A DNA stretch of 5,123 nt from CAXBCP01 sp963974055 (GTDB taxonomy: Bacteria; Pseudomonadota; Alphaproteobacteria; MPNO01; UBA830): assembly GCA_963974055.1 (NCBI GenBank), contig CAXBCP010000082.1, positions 1 through 5,123 of the forward strand, given 5' to 3'. Shown one piece after another: positions 1-5,087 of this stretch; within the stretch, counting starts at the first letter, position 1, and the number at the start of each line of letters is the position of its first letter. The position numbers were made by a program, and so were the translations under genes. The notes below the pieces were generated by a model, which had not been told where the DNA came from, searched no databases, and saw nothing but the letters and a program-made list of their open reading frames with translations.

Positions 1-21
1 ACGACCGGTCAGGCGCATCCT

Positions 22-585
22 TCATATCTGCCCGAGCGTCGACAGGTGCGCGACCAGAATAACTCTCGTCGCGTTTCTCTCTATTCGCGGAGACGTGTGG
101 TAAAGCTTTGTTCCCGGAATAATAAACCCTTTGTTGATTTCAAATTCTTCTTCACGGACCGCAAGAAGAATTAAAAACCGGTTTATGATTTTGGTTATGT
201 ATTTCAATATACCTTTGTCTCTGCTGAGAAATACGGAGTAAATGGTTCCTTTCCGGGTGCCGGACAGAAAAATAGGAACAATTAACGTGTATTCGGAGTG
301 GTCGAAATGCCAATTTTTTTCGGATTCGGCATTTTGAGTATTTATACATCCGATATTAATATAGCTTTTTTCGTAGTCGATCCCCATTTTATCGAAATAA
401 GAAGCGTATCTGCTTTGATTTATTATTTCCCGTGCGGTCAGGCCGGTGTCCGACTTCTTTATTGACCTTTGCTGGGGGTGTTTGCGCAGGAGCCGGTCGA
501 TATAGGATTGTATTTCCCGAAACTGCTCGTCCGAAAAGAATTCAGGGAACCTGTGAACGCTCTTTGCGGAAAGAAACATTGTCAT
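22..585 (-). CDS. Putative 2-oxoglutarate/Fe(II)-dependent oxygenase, small, AT-rich gene
   Basis: The product is 187 residues, probably cytoplasmic, with no signal peptide or membrane segment. It carries the signature of the double-stranded beta-helix 2OG-Fe(II) oxygenases: an HxD pair (His93, Asp95 in WHFDHSEYT), a distal His163 (KLYHTSP) and Arg174 eleven residues later, the usual position of the 2-oxoglutarate-binding basic residue. A strand-rich stretch (LIVPIFLSG, 101-109) follows HxD, and a glycine/proline turn (GFIIPGTK, 153-160) precedes the distal His, as the fold expects. The substrate is unknown; family members hydroxylate small molecules, sugars, lipids or proteins. Two starts lie six bases apart: an AAGG is only 2 bases from the first ATG (583-585) but 8 bases from the second (577-579), so the second may be the real one. 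GC is about 39% over 121-480, far below the neighbours, suggesting horizontal acquisition. The reading frame is intact. The fold assignment rests on motif reading only. Confidence 0.72.
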   Translation of the reverse strand: MTMFLSAKSVHRFPEFFSDEQFREIQSYIDRLLRKHPQQRSIKKSDTGLTAREIINQSRYASYFDKMGIDYEKSYINIGCINTQNAESEKNWHFDHSEYTLIVPIFLSGTRKGTIYSVFLSRDKGILKYITKIINRFLILLAVREEEFEINKGFIIPGTKLYHTSPRIERNATRVILVAHLSTLGQI

Positions 586-655
586 AGCCTTGGCCGACGA
601 TCAAATAAACATCTTCCAAATAACAATCTGGATAACGTCAGGTTTTCTGAAGCGC

Positions 656-673
656 CAATAGCGTAAGCTATTG
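656..673. repeat. Perfect inverted repeat, 7-bp arms with 4-base loop
   Basis: CAATAGC at 656-662 pairs perfectly with GCTATTG at 667-673 around GTAA. It lies in the gap between the divergent oxygenase and PilZ genes. No T-run follows on the plus strand, so it is a poor intrinsic terminator. It could be a regulator-binding site or a hairpin in the oxygenase leader. Confidence 0.5.
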
Positions 674-683
674 ATAATATGCC

Positions 684-696
684 AACTTGACAAGTT
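684..696. promoter_or_regulatory. Operator-like 13-bp perfect palindrome (6-1-6)
   Basis: AACTTG at 684-689 and CAAGTT at 691-696 are perfect reverse complements around A690. The palindrome contains TTGACA (687-692) on the plus strand and TTGTCA on the minus strand, both resembling a sigma-70 -35 box, but neither has a convincing -10 at 16-18 bases. Such a short odd-spaced palindrome between divergent genes suits a dimeric repressor. No regulator gene is present in the window to pair it with, so the role is inference. Confidence 0.4.
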
Positions 697-775
697 ATTC
701 GCCGCCCGCCTGTTGTGACCGTGCGCCGCCCGGGACGCGGATTAATTTTATTTTAAGCCTGTTCGGTAATCCTTG

Positions 776-794
776 GTCCGGTTTACATCCGGAC
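776..794 (+). promoter_or_regulatory. Possible leader hairpin at the ribosome binding site of the first PilZ gene
   Basis: GTCCGG (776-781) and CCGGAC (789-794) form a perfect 6-bp stem around a 7-base loop, ending 7 bases before the ATG at 802. The only reasonably spaced Shine-Dalgarno-like triplet (GGA, 791-793) lies inside the stem; the GGGA at 796-799 is only 2 bases from the ATG. Translation of the PilZ gene may therefore be weak or structure-dependent. This is a sequence reading without folding energy. Confidence 0.3.
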
Positions 795-801
795 TGGGAC
801 C

Positions 802-1164
802 ATGGTTATTGGATTGCTCAAATCTGCGTTCGGCGGTGCGAAGGATGCCGGGCAGGACAGGCGGAGACTGCCGCGGCTCACCGAAAAGCGGGCGACGCTC
901 GTGCTCGACGGCGCAAGTTATCCGCTGATTGACTGGAACCCGAAAGGTTTCCAGATCGCGCCCTATCGCGGAAATCTCAAGGTCGGCAACCGGGTCCGGG
1001 TGCGCTTGATCATTCCGCACAAGGGCCGGAGCTTCGGTTTCCACCTGGACGGCCAGGTCAAGCGTCTCAACCGGGAAAACCAGGGCGTCGGCGGCACTTT
1101 TGTCGACGTCGAGCCCGAAATTGCCCGCAAGCTGGACAAGCTGTTCGCCGCGCGGCTGTCGTGA
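802..1164 (+). CDS. Single-domain PilZ protein (c-di-GMP binding candidate), paralogue 1
   Basis: The product is 120 residues, soluble, and almost entirely one PilZ domain. PilZ domains bind the second messenger c-di-GMP and change partner activity in motility, biofilm or polysaccharide export. The RxxxR part of the motif is present at Arg21-Arg25 (RRLPR). The second part reads DWNPKG (Asp44-Gly49), which fits [D/N]xSxxG except that Asn replaces Ser at 46. The beta-barrel core follows (RVRVRLII at 64-71, GRSFGFHLDG at 75-84). A hand alignment to the PilZ gene at 4082 gives about 31 identities over 74 residues (27-100 here against 22-95 there), so the two are paralogues. ATG at 802 is chosen because the N-terminus matches the paralogue's (MVIGLLK versus MLGLF), although its Shine-Dalgarno sequence is weak. 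Whether the Asn still permits ligand binding cannot be read from sequence. The gene ends before a strong terminator. Confidence 0.85.
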   Translation: MVIGLLKSAFGGAKDAGQDRRRLPRLTEKRATLVLDGASYPLIDWNPKGFQIAPYRGNLKVGNRVRVRLIIPHKGRSFGFHLDGQVKRLNRENQGVGGTFVDVEPEIARKLDKLFAARLS

Positions 1165-1192
1165 CGGTGCGCCCGTAAATACGCCTGCATAA

Positions 1193-1221
1193 AAAATGGC
1201 GGCCGGTTGGGCCGCCATTTT
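1193..1221. terminator. Bidirectional intrinsic terminator between convergent genes
   Basis: AAAATGGCGGCC (1193-1204) and GGCCGCCATTTT (1210-1221) form a perfect 12-bp stem with a GC-rich core around the 5-base loop GGTTG. On the minus strand the stem runs into six T's (complement of 1191-1196); on the plus strand it ends in four T's (1218-1221). It sits between the PilZ stop at 1164 and the cytochrome stop at 1240, as expected for a shared terminator, and looks stronger for the cytochrome transcript. Confidence 0.85.
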
Positions 1222-1239
1222 CCGTTTCGGCTGCGCCGG

Positions 1240-2091
1240 TCAGTGCAGTTTGTGTTTCACCGGCTTCAGCGACCGGAGATAGGCGACGATCGCGTCGAGA
1301 TCTTCATCGCTGATGTTCTTGTAATAGGAGAACGCCATCGGCGGACGAAGCTTGGCGCCGTCCGGGCGGACCCCCGTCGCAATCGCCGTCTTGATCTGGG
1401 CGTCGGTCCATTTGCCGAGACCGGTTTCCATGTCGGGCGTGATGTTGGCGGCGATGCTTTCGCCCCACGGACCCTCGAACTTGAACCCGCCGGCGCCCTT
1501 CATGTTTTCGTAGTCGCGCATCGGCGGTTTGGTCATCGGCGTGTGGCATTCGATGCAATGTCCCGCCGGGCCCGCCAGGTAGGCGCCATAGGCGACCTTG
1601 TCGGTGCGCGGCACGTCCGGGATGGACCCCACGGGCGGGCCGTATGCAGGCGGCAGCGGCATTTTGTACACGGATTTCCGGGTCGCGTTCTTGACCGGCT
1701 TCAGGTTCCGCAGATAGGCGATAATGGCCCTGGTATCCCGGTCGGAGAGGCCGCGATACATCTCATAGGGCATCGGCGGGCCGATCAGCGATCCGTCGGG
1801 GCGTTTGCCGTCGCGAATGGCGACCATGAGCTGGGCGTCGGTCCAGTTCCCGATACCCGTTTCCTTGTCCGGCGTCAGGTTCGGCGTGATCGCGTCGATC
1901 GGTCCTTCCTTCATCGGGAAGCCGCCGGCGAGTTCGTGCTGCGCCATCGGGCCGCCCTTGGCGGTGTGGCAATTGCCGCAGGCAACGACGCTTTTCATCA
2001 GGTAAGTGCCGCGTTCGAGCAGTGTTTCCGCCATTGCCTGGGACGCCGGTAAAAGCAGCAGCAGGCCAAGCGCGGCCATGGATCTCTTCAT
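1240..2091 (-). CDS. Periplasmic diheme cytochrome c
   Basis: The product is 283 residues. A Sec signal peptide (MKR, a leucine-rich core, then AMA before Glu22) places the mature protein in the periplasm. Two covalent heme sites are visible: CGNCH at 38-42 and CIECH at 179-183. Each is followed by a PPM motif (Met107, Met252) that would supply the distal axial ligand. The two halves are an internal duplication: NWTDAQ, RPDG, PPM, SD and AYLR-LKPVK recur in the same order in residues 82-134 and 228-279. This architecture resembles the cytochrome c subunits that take electrons from membrane or periplasmic alcohol, aldehyde or nicotinate-type dehydrogenases, but those usually carry three hemes, and no dehydrogenase partner adjoins this gene. 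The start is well supported: AAGGGGG lies 8 bases upstream of the ATG. It is divergent from the hydrolase/dehydrogenase pair. Electron donor and acceptor are unknown. Confidence 0.93.
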   Translation of the reverse strand: MKRSMAALGLLLLLPASQAMAETLLERGTYLMKSVVACGNCHTAKGGPMAQHELAGGFPMKEGPIDAITPNLTPDKETGIGNWTDAQLMVAIRDGKRPDGSLIGPPMPYEMYRGLSDRDTRAIIAYLRNLKPVKNATRKSVYKMPLPPAYGPPVGSIPDVPRTDKVAYGAYLAGPAGHCIECHTPMTKPPMRDYENMKGAGGFKFEGPWGESIAANITPDMETGLGKWTDAQIKTAIATGVRPDGAKLRPPMAFSYYKNISDEDLDAIVAYLRSLKPVKHKLH

Positions 2092-2193
2092 TTCGCATAC
2101 CCCCTTATTTTTGATTTACGGCAAAACTATACCCGCAATGCCGGAGCATATAAATCTGTTAGATTGCCGGAAACAATATCGGAGGAGGCCGGG
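2092..2193. promoter_or_regulatory. Divergent promoter region between cytochrome c and MBL hydrolase
   Basis: This 102-base gap must carry both 5' ends. On the minus strand, TTTATA (complement of 2149-2154) and TATAGT (complement of 2126-2131) are 17 bases apart and could be the -35 and -10 of the cytochrome gene. On the plus strand TATAAA (2149-2154) could be a -10, but no good -35 precedes it. AATCT-GTT-AGATT (2153-2165) is a perfect 5-bp inverted repeat next to it, and TGCCGGA occurs twice (2139-2145, 2165-2171 with one outer mismatch). Strong Shine-Dalgarno sequences flank the region: AAGGGGG for the cytochrome and GGAGGAGG (2181-2188) for the hydrolase. Promoter assignments are tentative. 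Confidence 0.35.
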
Positions 2194-3072
2194 ATGACGA
2201 CACTCAATATAGGCGGTATCACCGTCGGCGGCGTGCTGGAATGGCAGGGAATCTACCGCGATCCGCTGGAAATGTATCCCGATGCGACGCGCGCGGCGGT
2301 CGAAGCCCATCGCGGCTGGCTGGAACCGCACAGCGTCGATCCCGGGACCGGTCATATCATCATGGCCTTCCGCAGCTATCTGGTACGCACGGAACGGCTG
2401 ACGATCCTCATCGATTCCTGCGTCGGTGAGGACAAGGAGCGGCCGTTGCGGCCGAACTGGCACCATCAGAAATGGCCGTGGATGGACAATCTGCGCGCCC
2501 AGGGGGTGACGCCGGAAGACATCGATATCGTGATGTGCACCCATCTCCATACCGATCATGTCGGCTGGAACACCAGGCTGCTGGACGGCCGCTGGGTGCC
2601 GACATTCCCCAATGCGAAATACCTGTTTCACAAGGTCGAATACGATTACTGGGAGAAGGAACACCGCAGCCAGGACTGGGCGCGGGATTCGTTCATCGAC
2701 AGCGTGTTGCCGGTGGTCGAAGCCGGCCAGGCGACGATGGTCGCCGGCGATCATGAAATCGACACCGGGCTGTGGCTCGAACACACGCCGGGGCACACGC
2801 CCGGCGCGGTGTGTCTGCATGTCGAGCATAGCGGCGCCCACGGGGTGTTCTGCGGAGACATGATGCATCACCCGCTGCAGGTGCCGGAAGCCCAGTGGTC
2901 CAGCATTTTCTGCGAAGACCCGGACCTGTCGCGCCGCACCCGCACCGCGTTCGTGGACAGGCATGCGGAAACGGACACGATGGTGCTGCCCGCCCATTTC
3001 GCCGGCGCGGGCGGCGGGCATATCGTCGGCGGCGGGCCGGACGGCAAGCCGGTCTTCAAATTCGCGGGCTGA
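2194..3072 (+). CDS. Metallo-beta-lactamase-fold hydrolase (lactonase/esterase-like)
   Basis: The product is 292 residues, a typical length for stand-alone MBL-fold hydrolases. All metal ligands of the binuclear site are visible: HxHxDH at 117-122 (THLHTDHVGWN), His201 in HTPGHTPGA, the bridging Asp222 in FCGDMMHH, and His268 in LPAHFAG. There is no signal peptide, so it is probably cytoplasmic. The long N-terminal segment before HxHxDH and the full ligand set resemble the lactonase and organophosphate-hydrolase branches more than true beta-lactamases or glyoxalase II, but motif reading cannot fix the substrate. The ATG at 2194 is preferred over an in-frame TTG at 2164 because GGAGGAGG ends 5 bases before it and the TTG lacks one. 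The gene is 26 bases upstream of a hydroxyacid dehydrogenase on the same strand, so the two are probably cotranscribed, and a hydrolysis-then-oxidation route is plausible. It is divergent from the diheme cytochrome c. Confidence 0.9.
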   Translation: MTTLNIGGITVGGVLEWQGIYRDPLEMYPDATRAAVEAHRGWLEPHSVDPGTGHIIMAFRSYLVRTERLTILIDSCVGEDKERPLRPNWHHQKWPWMDNLRAQGVTPEDIDIVMCTHLHTDHVGWNTRLLDGRWVPTFPNAKYLFHKVEYDYWEKEHRSQDWARDSFIDSVLPVVEAGQATMVAGDHEIDTGLWLEHTPGHTPGAVCLHVEHSGAHGVFCGDMMHHPLQVPEAQWSSIFCEDPDLSRRTRTAFVDRHAETDTMVLPAHFAGAGGGHIVGGGPDGKPVFKFAG

Positions 3073-3098
3073 ATCAACTTACCTCACGGGAGAGACAA

Positions 3099-4022
3099 TT
3101 GACGGATATCGGATTTATCGGCCTCGGCAACATGGGGGCGGCGCTTGCCCGCCGTCTGATGCGCGATCACACGCTGCATGTCTGGGATATGAACCAGGCG
3201 GCGATCGATGCCCTCGTCGCCGACGGCGCGATCGCGGCGAACGGCCCGGAAGGGGTCGGGGCGTCGGGCGCGGAACTGGTCCTGACCTGCCTGCCGACCT
3301 CGGTGCAGGTCGAGCAGGTCCTGTTCGGGCCCGACGGCGTGGCGGCGTCGCTGCCGAAGGGGGCGCTGATCGCCGACATGACGACGGGCGATCCGCTGGC
3401 GACGAAGGAAATGGCCGCACGCCTCGCCGAACAGGGGATCGACCTGATCGATGCGCCGGTATCGGGCGGCGTGTCGGGGGCGGAGCAGGGCACGATCGCG
3501 ATCATGATCGGCGCGCCCGAAGCCCTGTTCGACAGGGTGAAGCCCGCCTTCGAATCCATCAGCCCCAATATCCTCCATGCGGGGGAGACCGGCGCCGGCC
3601 ATGCGATGAAGCTGATCAACAACATGATCTCGTCCTGTATCCGCCTTGCGACCTTCGAGGGGCTGGTGCTGGCGACCAAGGCGGGGATCGAGCCCATGCG
3701 GTTTGCCGAGATTCTGTCGAAAGGATCGGGGCGGGGCTATGTCGCCGATACGTCGCTGCCCAGATTCGTCATTCCGGGCCGGCTGAACCAGGATTTCGGC
3801 CTCGCCCTGATGCACAAGGACCTGACCCTGGCGACCAAGCTCGGACAGGACATGCAGGTGCCGCTGACGACCGGCAATTATGCCCGGGAAGTCTTCAGGT
3901 CCGCGCTGAATAAACTGGGAGATGATGTTGATATTACGCAGTTAATACGGATATTCGAGGATGCCGCCGGGGTCGATGTCTGCGCCGCCCAAACGGCGCT
4001 GGATCGAAACAAGGTTGATTAA
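3099..4022 (+). CDS. NAD(P)-dependent beta-hydroxyacid dehydrogenase (3-hydroxyisobutyrate dehydrogenase family)
   Basis: The product is 307 residues, matching the family's usual ~290-300. The N-terminal Rossmann domain starts at once with FIGLGNMG (GxGxxG, Gly8-Gly13). Asp30 at the end of the second strand (HVWD) suggests a preference for NAD over NADP. The substrate signature DAPVSGG is at 118-124, the catalytic Lys171 lies in GAGHAMKLINN with Asn175 behind it, and KDLTLA at 240-245 provides the conserved C-terminal Lys240-Asp241. Family members reversibly oxidise 3-hydroxyisobutyrate, tartronate semialdehyde, gamma-hydroxybutyrate or similar acids; which one is not clear. The start is TTG at 3099: GGGAGAG (3088-3094) precedes it and it leaves the Rossmann strand intact. 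An upstream extension in this frame to 2895 would lie entirely inside the hydrolase gene and encodes an arginine-rich shadow. The last ~20 residues extend past the usual helical domain without a recognisable motif. It probably forms an operon with the hydrolase. Confidence 0.92.
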   Translation: MTDIGFIGLGNMGAALARRLMRDHTLHVWDMNQAAIDALVADGAIAANGPEGVGASGAELVLTCLPTSVQVEQVLFGPDGVAASLPKGALIADMTTGDPLATKEMAARLAEQGIDLIDAPVSGGVSGAEQGTIAIMIGAPEALFDRVKPAFESISPNILHAGETGAGHAMKLINNMISSCIRLATFEGLVLATKAGIEPMRFAEILSKGSGRGYVADTSLPRFVIPGRLNQDFGLALMHKDLTLATKLGQDMQVPLTTGNYAREVFRSALNKLGDDVDITQLIRIFEDAAGVDVCAAQTALDRNKVD

Positions 4023-4023
4023 C

Positions 4024-4059
4024 CGTAAATTTACGCCGTCCGGGAGACACTTGGGACGG
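4024..4059. repeat. Palindrome plus hairpin between dehydrogenase and second PilZ gene
   Basis: CGTAAATTTACG (4024-4035) is a perfect 12-bp palindrome starting two bases after the dehydrogenase stop. Directly after it, CCGTCC (4036-4041) pairs with GGACGG (4054-4059) around 12 bases. No T-run follows, so a standard terminator is unlikely. The elements could be an operator or promoter-proximal structure for the PilZ gene at 4082, or an mRNA 3'-end stabiliser for the metabolic pair. Confidence 0.4.
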
Positions 4060-4081
4060 TTGTAACGATCAGGCAAAATCA

Positions 4082-4510
4082 GTGCTCGGACTTTTTCGCC
4101 AGAAAAAGAAGGATCCGCGGGAGCGCCGTCGCATGTACCGGCTTCCCGAGAAGAACGCGATGCTGGTGCTCGACGGCGTGAGCTACGCCATTGCCGACTG
4201 GAGCATCGAGGGTTTCCGCGCGCTCGGATTTCGCGGCGGCTATGCGGCCGGGGACACGGCGCGCGTCCGCCTGATCATCGTCCATCGCGGCCGCCCGATC
4301 GGCTTCGACGCCAAGGCCAAAATCCTCCGGGCCGATCCCGACAGCCGCGAGATCGCCGGGAACTTCCTGTCGATGTCGACCTCGGCGCGCAAGAACATCG
4401 CGCGGGTATACCGCGAACGGCTGGGGCTGCATCAGGCCGCCGGCGGCGTGGGGGACGAGGTCGACAGGCGGGCCATCAGCCGCGCTCTTCAATCGAAGGG
4501 TCTGGAATAA
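4082..4510 (+). CDS. Single-domain PilZ protein (c-di-GMP binding candidate), paralogue 2
   Basis: The product is 142 residues, soluble. It has the complete c-di-GMP motif: RxxxR at Arg16-Arg20 (RRMYR) and DWSIEG at Asp39-Gly44, the canonical DxSxxG, followed by the beta-barrel (ARVRLIIVHRGRPIGF, 60-75). It is expected to act as a c-di-GMP receptor; the partner is unknown. It is clearly paralogous to the PilZ protein at 802 (LVLDG, DW, GF, RVRLII, H-GR and GF are shared in register) but has an extra ~30-residue, charged and Gly/Ala-containing tail (115-142). The start is GTG at 4082, with AGG (4071-4073) 8 bases upstream. It follows the dehydrogenase by 59 bases on the same strand and could be cotranscribed. 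Its last 35 bases overlap the 3' end of the opposing dnaJ-like gene, so both coding tails are constrained. Confidence 0.87.
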   Translation: MLGLFRQKKKDPRERRRMYRLPEKNAMLVLDGVSYAIADWSIEGFRALGFRGGYAAGDTARVRLIIVHRGRPIGFDAKAKILRADPDSREIAGNFLSMSTSARKNIARVYRERLGLHQAAGGVGDEVDRRAISRALQSKGLE

Positions 4511-5087
4511 CGCTGACGATCACGTTCAGGTCGCCCGGCGGGCCGCCGCCGAAACCCTCGATCCCGAAGCCGCGCAGGGTGACGATATCGCCGTCCGCCG
4601 TTCCTTCGGGGATATCCACCGCCACCGTCAGCCCGGTCATGGTGTTGACCAGCTTGCAGATGCCCGCTTTCGCCTCCGACTGCGTGACCCTGAGCGTCTC
4701 CGCGATGTCTTCGCCCTTGAGCCAGAGCGACGTGGCGGCGGCGCCCTTGACCCGCCCGAGCCGGGTGCCCGCGACGTCGCCGAACAGGTCGATCGTGCGC
4801 TCGCCGGTGGTTTCGTCGATCTCGAAATCGAACCAGGTGCCGCCCTTCTGCCACGGCTGCGCATTGCCGTCGCCGGCGGTGGCCGGGCTGTTGCGGTCGA
4901 ACTCGGCGCGCTTGTGCCGGTCGGCGAGCAGGTTATAGGCGGCCGTGATGTACTTGAAGCGCTCGGCGGCTTCCGCGTCGCCGGCATTGGCGTCCGGATG
5001 CAGCTTTTTGGCCAGCGCGCGGTAGGCCTGCTTGATGTCGTCGAGGTCCGCGCCGCGCGCGACGCCGAGAAGTTCATAAGGGGTCAT
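4476..5087 (-). CDS. Short DnaJ-like co-chaperone (J domain plus one C-terminal beta domain)
   Basis: The product is 203 residues. An N-terminal J domain (about 3-65) starts YELLGV and carries the diagnostic HPD at 30-32 between helices, then FKYITAAYNLLAD and an acidic/basic helix to FDR. This domain stimulates the ATPase of DnaK/Hsp70. A linker (66-85) follows, then a region around 126-195 resembling the DnaJ/CbpA substrate-binding domain (GEDIAETLRV, DIPEGTADGDIVTLRGFG, GDLNVIVSV). The cysteine zinc finger of classical DnaJ and the glycine-rich linker are absent. At 203 residues it is about two thirds of CbpA length, apparently with one beta domain rather than two. It is therefore a class B-like or specialised J protein, not housekeeping DnaJ. 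No Shine-Dalgarno sequence precedes the ATG (5085-5087), but an open frame from upstream ends in an ATGA overlap there, which suggests translational coupling. Its 3' end overlaps the PilZ gene convergently. Confidence 0.88.
   Translation of the reverse strand: MTPYELLGVARGADLDDIKQAYRALAKKLHPDANAGDAEAAERFKYITAAYNLLADRHKRAEFDRNSPATAGDGNAQPWQKGGTWFDFEIDETTGERTIDLFGDVAGTRLGRVKGAAATSLWLKGEDIAETLRVTQSEAKAGICKLVNTMTGLTVAVDIPEGTADGDIVTLRGFGIEGFGGGPPGDLNVIVSVIPDPSIEERG

Noticed and set aside
469..666. 65-codon plus-strand open frame overlapping the oxygenase gene
   Set aside because: It is mostly antisense to the oxygenase 5' end, has no domain and no convincing ribosome binding site.
687..715. Sigma-70 promoter starting at TTGACA 687-692
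   Set aside because: The -35 box is perfect, but the hexamer 17 bases on is CTGTTG and nothing near 16-18 resembles TATAAT. The TTGACA is better explained as part of the palindrome.
1207..2052. 281-codon plus-strand open frame opposite the cytochrome gene
   Set aside because: It is antisense to a gene with signal peptide, two CXXCH sites and a strong ribosome binding site. Its product is an arginine/histidine-rich composition typical of shadow frames in GC-rich DNA.
2164..2193. Upstream TTG start adding 10 residues to the MBL hydrolase
   Set aside because: The GGAGGAGG at 2181-2188 is placed for the ATG at 2194 and would lie inside the coding region if TTG were used.
2116..3021. 301-codon minus-strand open frame opposite the MBL hydrolase
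   Set aside because: The plus strand encodes all five MBL metal motifs; the reverse frame shows no domain and is a shadow.
3084..3815. 243-codon minus-strand open frame opposite the dehydrogenase
   Set aside because: It is antisense to a fully motif-supported dehydrogenase, and its product has no recognisable domain.
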